Below, piece by piece: positions 1 to 7,639 of a stretch of 26,250 nucleotides of DNA. Position numbers and translations under genes: made by a program. Numbering within the stretch: position 1 is the first letter of the stretch; the number at the start of each line of letters is the position of its first letter. The notes under the pieces are model-generated. The model made no database searches, was not told where the DNA came from, and saw only the letters and a program-made list of their open reading frames with translations. The DNA comes from Anaeromassilibacillus stercoravium (lineage in GTDB: Bacteria > Bacillota > Clostridia > Oscillospirales > Acutalibacteraceae): assembly GCA_019118845.1 (NCBI GenBank), contig DWYE01000107.1, positions 1 through 26,250 of the forward strand. Reading direction: 5' to 3'.

Positions 1-2
1 AT

Positions 3-107
3 CCATCCTATATGGATGCGTTTTGCAAACGAAAGTACCTATCTGCATTTTCCAGGGAAATGTCGCGTTCTGTGGCGGTCTATTTGGAAAAATTTAAACA
101 TTCCTAA
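3..107 (+). CDS. C-terminal end of an unidentified protein (partial, 5' end outside window)
   Basis: Reading frame 3 is open from the first base of the window to a TAA at 105-107 and encodes 34 residues rich in Lys, Arg and Ser, with a plausible amphipathic end (MSRSVAVYLEKFKHS). A good rho-independent terminator starts 11 bases after the stop, which supports a real gene end on this strand. Frame 1 is also open until 129, but that would run into the terminator stem, so frame 3 is preferred. I do not recognise the family from so short a tail. Confidence 0.4.
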   Translation, partial: PSYMDAFCKRKYLSAFSREMSRSVAVYLEKFKHS

Positions 108-117
108 AAAGCAGAAG

Positions 118-153
118 AATCCGCATGTGTAGATGCACGATGCGGATTTTTCT
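118..153 (+). terminator. Intrinsic terminator after the partial gene
   Basis: A 9-bp stem (AATCCGCAT at 118-126 with ATGCGGATT at 140-148), extended by GTG/CAC inside, is followed by a T-rich tract from 147 on. It would end transcription of the plus-strand gene upstream. It also lies just beyond the stop of the convergent minus-strand gene 168-380. Confidence 0.8.
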
Positions 154-167
154 TTTCCGGTTTGCGT

Positions 168-380
168 TTATTCGTTCCCTTTGGGACATATTGGCCGGCA
201 CAATTTGTAATGCTCTTGATACGCCGCCTTTGTGCCGGATAACAGTCCAAGCTGTTCGCCGATTACTTGGAATAAGTTACCGAGCAAAGCCAAGTCTTCT
301 GGCGGACATTCCTGTGCAAGCTGGAAAGCGATGGCAGTCCCGGCGGCGATTAGTTTCTCTCCATAGCAACAATCGTTCAT
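168..380 (-). CDS. Small hypothetical protein, DUF6774-like
   Basis: A 70-residue protein. The ATG at 380 is chosen over an in-frame GTG at 389 because the G-rich sequence that could serve as ribosome-binding site (GGGTGGGA) overlaps the GTG and lies just before the ATG. The body is a helical segment (LIAAGTAIAFQLAQ) followed by an acidic turn and a second hydrophobic stretch (LALLGNLFQVIGEQLGLL). This layout resembles the short DUF6774 proteins common in Clostridia, whose function is unknown. The tail contains two Cys residues (CRPIC). It lies about 100 bases downstream of another small minus-strand gene (486-668) and may share its transcript. The family assignment is from memory of the pattern, so it is moderate; that it is a real gene is somewhat better supported. 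Confidence 0.55.
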   Translation of the reverse strand: MNDCCYGEKLIAAGTAIAFQLAQECPPEDLALLGNLFQVIGEQLGLLSGTKAAYQEHYKLCRPICPKGNE

Positions 381-485
381 TGATCCCACCCAAAATCGAA
401 GAAATAGGATACAGCGTTTCGGACGTTCGCCCCTTTTTGTAGTTCGCTGTATGCCAGTCTATGAAATGGATGGGAATTGGTGCGG

Positions 486-668
486 TCAGCCTTGTGCGGA
501 ATGGTCGGCCAAGTGGTCTACAAAGGCTTGCATCTCCTGTTTGGAATGAATCTGATGGGTATGGTCGATAACCATACGCTGCTCTTCATCGGTAAGCGCA
601 CAGAAGCGCTGCATGGCTTCGGAGCGCTGTGCCAAGGCCATGCCAAAGCCGAGCGGTAAATCTTCCAT
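486..668 (-). CDS. Small conserved clostridial protein (unknown function)
   Basis: A 60-residue, Met/Gln/His-rich protein. The ATG at 668 has an excellent site (AGGAGG, spacing about 6), so the longer reading upstream is discarded. The sequence opens MEDLPLGFGMALAQ, followed by an acidic helix and a HSKQEMQAFVDHL helix. I recognise this opening from short uncharacterised proteins found singly or in pairs in Clostridia, where the pattern is 'LPLGFGMALAQ...AMQ.F..L'. There is no signal peptide and no membrane segment; it is probably a small soluble helical protein. It is the first of two small minus-strand genes, with 168-380 downstream. A TTGACA-like element lies upstream on the minus strand (about 737-742), but its -10 is weak. 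Confidence 0.75.
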   Translation of the reverse strand: MEDLPLGFGMALAQRSEAMQRFCALTDEEQRMVIDHTHQIHSKQEMQAFVDHLADHSAQG

Positions 669-835
669 GGTTTTTCCTCCTATCTGCATAAGTGGTACTA
701 GTGTTTACGGAAAAGGGGCAAAACATGAAGGTTCCGGATTGTCAAAACCTGGCTATCCAGCAAAAGCGGTATGATTTCCCTGCTTCGTGTAACAATAGTT
801 TTGGGAAATACACCCGCAAAGCTTGAAGAACAGGG

Positions 836-1642
836 ATGAAGCAATCAATGAGAAAAAGAAAATCCAAAGTAAAGATGTTTTTTCTTTCCGTTGGAGCCTT
901 GGTCGCCGCAGCCGTCACCACAGCGGCAGTGAGCACCGTTTTTATTTTTACTATGGAACAGGCTTCGGCAAAACCGGAAGAAGCCCCGGCAGTATCCGAG
1001 GTCGAGAGCGAACCGGCCTTCTCGTCCGCACAACCGCCGAAAAGCGGGGCGGCACAGGCAAATGCAAAGCCGGAGGAATCCCCGGCGGAAGACGACCGGA
1101 TCGTGCTAGTCAATTATGCGGAAACCATGCCGGAGGATTTCCACCGGAATATTGTCAACTTATACGGCGTGGATGTGGATGAGCGCATTGTAGAACCATT
1201 TCAACAGATGCAGGCGGCTGCCCAAGCGGACGGCGTCTCACTGTGGATTTCCTCCGGGTATCGCAGTGTACAGCGGCAAAGCGAGTTGTTTGATCGGGCG
1301 GTAGAAGAAAATCTGGGCAATGGGATGGGGCAGCAGCAGGCGGAGGCAGTCGCGGCGCTTTCCGTGGCGCGGCCGGGATGTAGCGAGCACAACACGGGGT
1401 TGGCAATTGATTTGAACGGCGTCCGGGAGGATTTTGATACCACCCCCGAATACGAATGGCTGACGGAACACGCGGCGGAATATGGATTTATCCTGCGCTA
1501 TCCGGAGGATAAACAGGAGATCACGAAAATTCGCTTTGAACCATGGCATTATCGCTATGTAGGGGTGGAACACGCGAAAGCGATGCAGGAACGCCACTTT
1601 TGCTTGGAGGAATATGTGGAATACCTGGAAAATCAACATTGA
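836..1642 (+). CDS. D-alanyl-D-alanine carboxypeptidase, VanY/M15B family
   Basis: A 268-residue exported zinc peptidase that removes the terminal D-Ala from peptidoglycan stem peptides. A basic N-terminus and a hydrophobic helix (about residues 14-40) form a signal anchor. A low-complexity Ala/Glu/Pro linker (45-85) precedes the M15B domain. The substrate-loop motif SGYRS is at 140-144. The zinc ligands are His185 and Asp192 in SEHNTGLAIDL and His238 in EPWHYRYV, with Glu235 as catalytic base. The domain is complete and no key residue is missing. The start at 836 has only a weak ribosome-binding site; an in-frame ATG at 848 is an alternative. Nothing around it suggests vancomycin resistance (no vanHAX, no two-component system), so it is more likely a housekeeping wall-trimming enzyme. 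The gltX promoter overlaps its stop codon. Confidence 0.9.
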   Translation: MKQSMRKRKSKVKMFFLSVGALVAAAVTTAAVSTVFIFTMEQASAKPEEAPAVSEVESEPAFSSAQPPKSGAAQANAKPEESPAEDDRIVLVNYAETMPEDFHRNIVNLYGVDVDERIVEPFQQMQAAAQADGVSLWISSGYRSVQRQSELFDRAVEENLGNGMGQQQAEAVAALSVARPGCSEHNTGLAIDLNGVREDFDTTPEYEWLTEHAAEYGFILRYPEDKQEITKIRFEPWHYRYVGVEHAKAMQERHFCLEEYVEYLENQH

Positions 1643-1666
1643 AATCCTGCGTATATTTGGTATAAT
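1639..1666 (+). promoter_or_regulatory. Sigma-A type promoter for gltX-glnS
   Basis: TTGAAA (1639-1644), a 16-base spacer and a perfect TATAAT (1661-1666). The -35 overlaps the stop codon of the upstream carboxypeptidase gene. The predicted leader of about 90 bases has a small hairpin around 1682-1698 but is too short for a T-box. Confidence 0.8.
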
Positions 1667-1761
1667 AAAAGAATTGAGACGCCGGAGGATTCCTTCGGAC
1701 GTGAGGGGTCGCGCTGGATGTTTTTCTGGCGCGCCGATCAAAAGGAGAGGCGGATTTAGGA

Positions 1762-3219
1762 ATGCAAAACGAGACAGTGAGAACACGGTTTGCGCCGAGC
1801 CCCACAGGGTTTATGCATGTGGGAAATCTGCGTACGGCGCTGTACGAATATTTGATTGCCAAGTCCATGGGCGGCCAATTTGTGCTGCGCATTGAGGATA
1901 CCGATCAGGAACGTCTGGTGGAGGGCGCAGTCGATGTGATCTACCGGACGCTCGACCAGGTGGGCCTGAAGCACGACGAGGGCCCGGATGTTGGCGGAGA
2001 TTATGGCCCCTATATCCAGAGCAAGCGCAAGGATCTCTATAAGCCCTATGCGGAGCAGCTGGTCCGGGAAGGGAAGGCGTACTATTGTTTCTGCACCAAG
2101 GAACGCCTGGACGCGCTGCATGAAGCGCAGGAGGGCGGCGGCTACGACCGCCATTGCCGTGATCTTCCCCAAGAAGAGGTGGACAAGCTCTTGGCTGCCG
2201 GGACGCCCTATGTCATCCGCCAAAAGATGCCGGTCGAGGGGTCCACAACTTTCCACGACGTTGTATATGGCGACATTACCATTGAAAACCGCGAGCTGGA
2301 GGACCAGATCCTTTTGAAATCCGACGGCTATCCTACATACAATTTTGCAAACGTCATCGACGACCATCTGATGCACATCACGCATGTGGTGCGTGGGTGC
2401 GAGTATCTAACCTCGACGCCCAAGTACAACCTGCTTTACGAAGCATTTGGCTGGGATGTGCCGACCTATGTGCATCTGCCCCTGATTATGGGCAAAAACG
2501 AGGACGGCAGCGTGTCCAAGCTTTCCAAGCGGCACGGTGCAACCGGTTTTGCCGATTTGATGGCAGAGGGGTATCTCCCGCAGGCGATCACCAACTATAT
2601 TGCGCTGCTGGGCTGGTGTCCAAAAGAAAACCGCGAGCTGTTTACGCTGCCGGAATTGGTGGAAAACTTCTCCATCGAGGGCATCAGCAAATCGCCGGCG
2701 GTGTTCGACTATGACAAACTGACGTGGTTTAATGCGGAATACATCCGCGCTATGACGCAGGACGAATTTATTGCGGCGGCAATGCCGTATTTCCAGCAGG
2801 TGTTTGGCGACAAGCAGATGAATTGGGAGGTTTTGGCCTCCATCTTGCAGCCTCGTGTGACCAAGTTGATGGAGATCCCGGGGATGATCGGTTTCTTCCA
2901 GGAGCTGCCGGAGTATTCGGTCGATCTCTTTGTCAATAAGAAGAGCAAGACCAATTTGGAGAATTCCGTCACGATGTTGGAGGCCGCGATCCCGGAACTG
3001 AAAAGCGTGTCGAATTGGCAGTTGGATACCATCCACGATCAATTGATCGCCTTGGCACAGCGCTTGGAGGTTAAGAACGGCACTTTGCTCTGGCCGGTCC
3101 GGATCGCAGCGGCAGGAATGCAGGTGACACCGGGCGGCGCGATGGAGATTTTGGCCATTTTGGGCAAGGAGGAATCCCTGCGCAGGCTGGAAATTGGGTT
3201 GGAGAAGCTGAAGAAATAA
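1762..3219 (+). CDS. gltX: Glutamyl-tRNA synthetase
   Basis: A class I synthetase of 485 residues, the usual length, that charges tRNA-Glu in the cytoplasm. The N-terminal ATP-binding signature is APSPTGFMHVGN (residues 11-22), a variant of HIGH seen in many clostridial GluRS enzymes. The KMSKS-type loop reads VSKLSKRHG (about 253-261). The C-terminal helical anticodon-binding region is complete. AAAGGAGAGG lies upstream of the ATG. The gene is followed 15 bases later by glnS, so the two are almost certainly co-transcribed. Because a dedicated GlnRS lies next door, this GluRS may not need to misacylate tRNA-Gln; whether it is discriminating cannot be told from the motifs alone. Confidence 0.96.
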   Translation: MQNETVRTRFAPSPTGFMHVGNLRTALYEYLIAKSMGGQFVLRIEDTDQERLVEGAVDVIYRTLDQVGLKHDEGPDVGGDYGPYIQSKRKDLYKPYAEQLVREGKAYYCFCTKERLDALHEAQEGGGYDRHCRDLPQEEVDKLLAAGTPYVIRQKMPVEGSTTFHDVVYGDITIENRELEDQILLKSDGYPTYNFANVIDDHLMHITHVVRGCEYLTSTPKYNLLYEAFGWDVPTYVHLPLIMGKNEDGSVSKLSKRHGATGFADLMAEGYLPQAITNYIALLGWCPKENRELFTLPELVENFSIEGISKSPAVFDYDKLTWFNAEYIRAMTQDEFIAAAMPYFQQVFGDKQMNWEVLASILQPRVTKLMEIPGMIGFFQELPEYSVDLFVNKKSKTNLENSVTMLEAAIPELKSVSNWQLDTIHDQLIALAQRLEVKNGTLLWPVRIAAAGMQVTPGGAMEILAILGKEESLRRLEIGLEKLKK

Positions 3220-3234
3220 AGAGGAGATGGCAAC

Positions 3235-4923
3235 ATGAGCGACGAGATGAAGAAGCCAGGGGAGACCGAAGGCTGGAGCAATTTTATCCACGACTTTATT
3301 GACGAAGATATCGCCGAGGGAGGCCGCTATGCGGGCCAAACCGTGCATACCCGCTTCCCGCCGGAGCCGAATGGCTATTTGCACATCGGCCATGCCAAGG
3401 CCATCTGTATTGATTTCGGCACAGCGGAGAAATACAACGGTGTTTGCAACCTGCGCATGGACGATACCAATCCCACCAAAGAGGATGTGGAGTATGTCGA
3501 TGCGATCAAAGAGGATATTGCATGGCTGGGATTCTCCTGGGAGGACCGGTTCTATTATGCATCCGATTACTTCCCGAAGATGTATGAGGCGGCGGTGCAG
3601 CTGATTCAAAAGGGCCTGGCGTATGTGTGCGAGCTGACGCCCGAGCAAATGCGCGAAAACCGCGGCGATCTGACGCATCCTGCGGTCAGCCCCTATCGCG
3701 ACCGGCCGATCGAGGAAAGCCTGGACCTCTTTGCCCGCATGAAGGCAGGGGAATTCGAGGACGGGAGGATGACGCTGCGCGCAAAGATCGACCTGGCCTC
3801 TGGAAACTTTAACATGCGCGACCCGGTGATTTACCGGATCAACCACTTGCACCACCATCGGACGGGCGACCGTTGGTGCATTTATCCGATGTACGATTTT
3901 GCCCACCCGATTGAGGACGCCTTGGAGGGGATTACCCACTCCCTGTGCACCTTGGAATTTGAAGACCACAGGCCGTTGTACGATTGGGTGATTGAACATG
4001 TCGACCTTCCCGCAAAACCGCGGCAGATCGAATTTGCACGTTTGGGAATCGACCATACGGTGATGAGCAAGCGCAAACTGCGCAAGCTGGTGGAAGAGCA
4101 CTATGTCTCCGGTTGGGACGACCCGCGCATGCCCACGCTGTGCGGCCTGCGCCGCCGTGGATATACGCCGGCGTCCATCCGCAATTTCTGCGAACGCATC
4201 GGCGTTTCCAAGGTGAACAGCACCGTGGAATACGGCTTTTTGGAGCACTGCCTGCGGGAAGACCTGAACGAGCACGCACAGCGTGTGATGGCCGTCCTGC
4301 ATCCGGTCAAACTGATTCTCACCAATTATCCGGAGGGGCAGACGGAGACCTTTGAGGTGGAAAACAATCCCGGAAAGCCGGAGGATGGAACCCGCACGGT
4401 TTCCTTCTCCCGTGAGCTTTGGATTGAGCAGGAGGACTTTATGGAAGAACCCGTAAAGGGTTATTTCCGTTTGTTCCCGGGCAACGAGGTGCGCCTAAAG
4501 ACCGCCTACGTCGTGCGCTGCACCGGCTGCAAAAAGGATGCGGACGGTAATGTAATCGAGGTCTATGCGGAATACGACCCGCAGACCCGCGGCGGCAATA
4601 CGCCGGATGGCCGGAAGGTCAAGAGTACCATTCACTGGGCGGACGTTCAGACCGCTATCGATGCGGAAATCCGTCTCTACGGCAATCTGTTCTCCGTACC
4701 GGATCCGGATGCGCACGACTTCCTGGAAGTGCTCAACCCCGATTCTTTGGAAGTGCTCACCGGCTGCAAGGTGGAGCCCTGCTTGGCGCAGGCAAAGCCC
4801 GGCCAGTCCTTCCAGTTCATGCGGCAGGGATATTTCTGCGCGGATAACCGCGACAGCACCCAGGAGCATCCTGTGTTCAACCGTTCCGTCTCCCTGAAAG
4901 ACGGCTTTAAACGGAAATCATAA
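3235..4923 (+). CDS. glnS: Glutaminyl-tRNA synthetase
   Basis: A class I synthetase of 562 residues that directly attaches Gln to tRNA-Gln. GlnRS-type features are FPPEPNGYLHIGHAK (residues 41-55, HIGH at 50-53), the LRMDDTNP strand, and a VMSKRKL loop at about 277-283. The region after about residue 340 corresponds to the two beta-barrel anticodon-binding domains. The length matches bacterial GlnRS (about 550). A GGAG site is placed well before the ATG, and gltX ends 15 bases upstream. GlnRS is known to have entered bacteria from eukaryotes and is patchy in Firmicutes, most of which use GluRS plus GatCAB; its presence here is therefore of interest. The only hairpin nearby, just downstream, has its T-tract on the opposite strand. 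Confidence 0.96.
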   Translation: MSDEMKKPGETEGWSNFIHDFIDEDIAEGGRYAGQTVHTRFPPEPNGYLHIGHAKAICIDFGTAEKYNGVCNLRMDDTNPTKEDVEYVDAIKEDIAWLGFSWEDRFYYASDYFPKMYEAAVQLIQKGLAYVCELTPEQMRENRGDLTHPAVSPYRDRPIEESLDLFARMKAGEFEDGRMTLRAKIDLASGNFNMRDPVIYRINHLHHHRTGDRWCIYPMYDFAHPIEDALEGITHSLCTLEFEDHRPLYDWVIEHVDLPAKPRQIEFARLGIDHTVMSKRKLRKLVEEHYVSGWDDPRMPTLCGLRRRGYTPASIRNFCERIGVSKVNSTVEYGFLEHCLREDLNEHAQRVMAVLHPVKLILTNYPEGQTETFEVENNPGKPEDGTRTVSFSRELWIEQEDFMEEPVKGYFRLFPGNEVRLKTAYVVRCTGCKKDADGNVIEVYAEYDPQTRGGNTPDGRKVKSTIHWADVQTAIDAEIRLYGNLFSVPDPDAHDFLEVLNPDSLEVLTGCKVEPCLAQAKPGQSFQFMRQGYFCADNRDSTQEHPVFNRSVSLKDGFKRKS

Positions 4924-4929
4924 GAAAAC

Positions 4930-4973
4930 AAAAATCGGCCCATTGCAGCCTAGTAACACTGCGATGGGCCGAT
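4930..4973 (-). terminator. Terminator hairpin between glnS and birA (convergent)
   Basis: A 10-bp stem (ATCGGCCCAT at 4934-4943 with ATGGGCCGAT at 4964-4973) is extended by GCAG/CTGC after a single mismatch. On the minus strand it is followed by TTTTTGTTTT, so it is a strong terminator for birA. On the plus strand the tail is weak (ATGTTT), but it may still slow glnS transcripts. Confidence 0.8.
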
Positions 4974-5104
4974 ATGTTTCTAGCAAAAAAGAGAGCATGC
5001 ACAAGACAACCATCTATGGGAAACTTCATACGTCTATTTCCTTGCGATGGGCTGAATATCCCGAGACACATTAAAAAGGTACATTGCGTCTTTTTCACGC
5101 GGGA

Positions 5105-6121
5105 TCAAGCACGTTTCGAGCCTTCCGGATTCGGAAGATGTTCCCCATAGATTCCCTGGACAACGACCTCCCCGGCGTTGATGGATATACGGCCGCCTCC
5201 ATCCCGCTCCACGATCAATTCACCGGAGGGGGAGACGTCCACCGCCATTCCTGTCTGCTGCTCACCGTTCCAGAAGAAACCCACGCGGCGGTTCAGGGAG
5301 ACACAGAGGAATTTATACTCGTCAAGAATCTCCTGGAAGGCGCTGCCTGCCTTGGCGTTCAGCAACAGGGATTCCAGCTCCTCCAAGACGGCGCGCAGTA
5401 TGGCGGCGCGAGGGAAAGCGCTTCCGGCTTCGATCCGCAGGGAGGTGGCCTTTTCCGCCAATTCCGCGGGGAAGGCTTCCGTATTGGCATTGATTCCAAT
5501 GCCCAAGACCACGTATTCCACCCGCTCGATTTCCGCAGCCATCTCGGTCAGAATGCCGCAGACCTTGCGGCTTCCAATGACCACGTCGTTCGGCCACTTG
5601 AGCTTAGCCGCACATCCGGTCACAGAGCGGATGCCCCGGCAGACCGCAATGCCGGCCAAAAGGGTGATGCTGCTGATTTCCGACGGGACCAGGCTTGGCC
5701 GCAGCAAAACGCTGAACCAAATCCCCGTGCCCGCTGGGGATTCCCATGTGCGGCCCAAACGTCCTTTGCCGCCCGTCTGCCGTTCCGCGAGGAACACACT
5801 GCCGTCCGGTGCGCCGCATTGCGCTTGCCGTTTGGCCTCTTCGTTGGTGGAATCTACCTCTTGCAGCGCAACGATGTTTTTGCCGATTGCCCGCGTATGT
5901 AATCCACAGCGGATCTCCTCTGGGGTGAGGACGTCGGGCGATGCGGTCAGGCGATACCCCCGGTTCGTGGCCGAATCAATGGCATAGCCGGATTCCCGCA
6001 GAGCAGTAATGGCTTTCCAAACGGCCGCGCGGGAAACGCCCAGCGTTTCGCTGAGCTGTTCGCCGGAGAGATACCCCTCGGTCTGGCGAAGGCGTGTTAA
6101 GATTTCCTCTTTTGTGTTCAT
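5105..6121 (-). CDS. birA: Bifunctional biotin operon repressor / biotin-protein ligase
   Basis: 338 residues from the ATG at 6121, which has CAGGGG four to five bases upstream. The much longer upstream reading has no such site and is discarded. The N-terminal winged helix-turn-helix (residues 1-65, with SRAAVWKAITALRESGY) is followed by the ligase domain: STNEEAKR (biotin-binding start), a GKGRLGRTW loop (biotinyl-AMP loop), LKWPND with the conserved Lys, KVCGILTE and GIGINAN. The C-terminal SH3-like domain is present. The enzyme makes biotinyl-5'-AMP and transfers biotin to carboxylase lysines; with the HTH it should also repress biotin genes. None lie nearby, so its targets are elsewhere. 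It is divergent from the DUF951-prfA operon. Confidence 0.95.
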   Translation of the reverse strand: MNTKEEILTRLRQTEGYLSGEQLSETLGVSRAAVWKAITALRESGYAIDSATNRGYRLTASPDVLTPEEIRCGLHTRAIGKNIVALQEVDSTNEEAKRQAQCGAPDGSVFLAERQTGGKGRLGRTWESPAGTGIWFSVLLRPSLVPSEISSITLLAGIAVCRGIRSVTGCAAKLKWPNDVVIGSRKVCGILTEMAAEIERVEYVVLGIGINANTEAFPAELAEKATSLRIEAGSAFPRAAILRAVLEELESLLLNAKAGSAFQEILDEYKFLCVSLNRRVGFFWNGEQQTGMAVDVSPSGELIVERDGGGRISINAGEVVVQGIYGEHLPNPEGSKRA

Positions 6122-6157
6122 GGAACCCCTGCTTTCTATCGAGCCTATTTGAGAAAT

Positions 6158-6166
6158 AGTATAGCA
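6158..6166 (-). promoter_or_regulatory. Extended -10 promoter for birA
   Basis: On the minus strand the sequence reads TGCTATACT: a TATACT -10 (158-163 of the plus strand) with the TGn extension. No good -35 is seen 17 bases upstream. The distance to the birA start is about 37 bases. Confidence 0.55.
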
Positions 6167-6222
6167 CAAAAGGGAAGCTTCTGCACGCGCTGGCTGCGTT
6201 GGGAGAGAATCCCAAAAAAACA

Positions 6223-6252
6223 TTGTCTGTTTTGTGGGATTGGTGCTATAAT
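6223..6252 (+). promoter_or_regulatory. Promoter for the DUF951-prfA-tsaC-coaE operon
   Basis: TTGTCT (6223-6228), an 18-base spacer and a TATAAT -10 (6247-6252) that also carries the extended TGC motif. It lies 44 bases before the DUF951 start and is back-to-back with the birA promoter. Confidence 0.75.
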
Positions 6253-6295
6253 ATATTCTCGAACGCATGAAAATCACTTGAGAATGGAGGTGCGG

Positions 6296-6499
6296 ATGCA
6301 GATGGATGTGCGTCCTGGCGACCGTTTACAGATGAAAAAACCGCATCCGTGCGGCGGCAAGGAATTTTTGGTCTTGCGGGCCGGCATGGATTTTAAGATC
6401 CGCTGCACCACCTGCGGCCATGAGGTTATGCTGCCGCGATTGAAATGCGAGAAAAACATTAAGAAAATCATTCGGGAAAACACAGGGGACGAACTCTAG
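6296..6499 (+). CDS. DUF951 family protein (small, probably zinc-binding)
   Basis: A 67-residue protein of the DUF951 family, widespread in Firmicutes and of unknown function. The diagnostic pattern is MKKPHPCGG, then a strand with GMDFKIRC, then a CTTCGHEVMLPR loop and a basic C-terminus (KNIKKIIR). One Cys in HPCG plus the Cys cluster in RCTTCG look like a zinc-binding site, and the fold may bind nucleic acid; that is inference. TGGAGGTG is the ribosome-binding site. The ATG at 6296 (spacing 5) is chosen; the ATG at 6302 gives a start more like other family members and is almost as likely. It is the first gene of the operon, 45 bases before prfA. Confidence 0.85.
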   Translation: MQMDVRPGDRLQMKKPHPCGGKEFLVLRAGMDFKIRCTTCGHEVMLPRLKCEKNIKKIIRENTGDEL

Positions 6500-6544
6500 C
6501 TCCTTTGCCTGTAAAATGTAATGGATTTGCAAAGGAGAATGGAT

Positions 6545-7627
6545 ATGTTTGAAAATATACAGGTGTTTGAGAAGCGCTATGAAGAGCTGAACCAAAAACT
6601 CTGCGACCCGACCATTTTGGCGGACCCAGCTGTCTATGCGGAGCTGATGAAAGAGCACAAGTCCATCACCCCGATCGTCGAAAAATATCGCGAATATAAA
6701 CACGCGGAAGATTCGGAAGCGGAGGCGTTGGCCCTGCTGGAAGAAAGCGGCCTGGAGAAGGAATTGCGGGAATTGGCGGAGCAGGAACTGGAGCAGGCAA
6801 AAAAGGATATCGCCCGCACGTCGGACGAGTTGAAAATCCTTCTGCTGCCGCGCGACCCCAACGACGAAAAGAACGTCATCATGGAGATCCGAGGCGGTGC
6901 AGGCGGCGAGGAGGCGGCGCTCTTTTCCGCAGTCCTATTCCGCATGTACAGCATGTATGCCGAGCGCCACGGCTGGCAGACGGAGTTGCTCAACGTGAAT
7001 GAGACGGAGCTCGGCGGTTATAAGGAGATCAGCTTTATGATCTCCGGCGACGGGGCATATTCCCGCTTGAAATACGAGAGCGGCGTGCATCGCGTACAGC
7101 GCGTGCCGGAAACGGAAACGCAGGGCCGCGTGCATACGTCCACGGCGACCGTTGCTGTGCTTCCCGAAGTGGACGACGTCGAAATTGAGATCAATCCAAA
7201 GGATTTGCAGATCGATACCTTCCGTTCCAGCGGCGCGGGCGGCCAGCACATCAACAAGACGTCGTCCGCCATCCGGATCACGCATTTGCCCACGGGCATG
7301 GTGGTGGAATGCCAGGACGAGCGCAGCCAGTTCAAAAATAAGGATAAGGCGATGCGGGTGCTGCGGTCCCGGCTATATGAGATCGAGCAGGCAAAGCAGG
7401 ATGCGCAGGTGGCGGCAGACCGCCGTTCCCAGGTGGGCACGGGCGACCGCTCCGAACGGATCCGCACCTACAATTACCCACAGGGCCGCTTGACCGACCA
7501 TCGGATCGGCTTGACACTCTACCGCCTGGACGACATCCTCAACGGGGATCTCGATGAGGTGATCGACGCGCTTGTGGCGGCGGACCGTGCGGCCAAGCTT
7601 GAGCAGTCGGTGGAAAGCCAGGGATAA
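6545..7627 (+). CDS. prfA: Peptide chain release factor 1
   Basis: 360 residues, the usual RF1 length. It recognises UAA and UAG in the ribosomal A site and triggers hydrolysis of peptidyl-tRNA. The GGQ motif is at residues 232-234 in RSSGAGGQHINKTSSA. The stop-codon recognition tripeptide PxT is PET (188-190), at the same position as PAT in E. coli RF1, which separates it from RF2 (SPF). The ATG at 6545 is 8 bases after AAAGGAG; an in-frame ATG at 6539 is too close to that site and the longer reading from 6521 lacks one. The methyltransferase gene prmC, which often follows prfA, is absent here; tsaC follows after 12 bases. Confidence 0.96.
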   Translation: MFENIQVFEKRYEELNQKLCDPTILADPAVYAELMKEHKSITPIVEKYREYKHAEDSEAEALALLEESGLEKELRELAEQELEQAKKDIARTSDELKILLLPRDPNDEKNVIMEIRGGAGGEEAALFSAVLFRMYSMYAERHGWQTELLNVNETELGGYKEISFMISGDGAYSRLKYESGVHRVQRVPETETQGRVHTSTATVAVLPEVDDVEIEINPKDLQIDTFRSSGAGGQHINKTSSAIRITHLPTGMVVECQDERSQFKNKDKAMRVLRSRLYEIEQAKQDAQVAADRRSQVGTGDRSERIRTYNYPQGRLTDHRIGLTLYRLDDILNGDLDEVIDALVAADRAAKLEQSVESQG

Positions 7628-7639
7628 GGGGGCATAGAT

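Noticed and set aside
836..1642. VanY as part of a vancomycin-resistance cluster
   Set aside because: No vanR/vanS or vanH/A/X neighbours; the gene stands between small unknown genes and gltX, so a wall-maintenance role is more likely.
1667..1761. T-box or other riboswitch in the gltX leader
   Set aside because: About 90 bases with only one small hairpin, no T-box sequence and no terminator.
2407..4302. Very long open frame (631 codons) on the minus strand opposite gltX and glnS
   Set aside because: It runs opposite two unmistakable synthetase genes, has His/Arg/Gln-rich low-information composition and no family motif; it is a by-product of codon bias.
4907..5098. Small minus-strand open frame between birA and glnS
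   Set aside because: It crosses the terminator and the end of glnS and has no ribosome-binding site.
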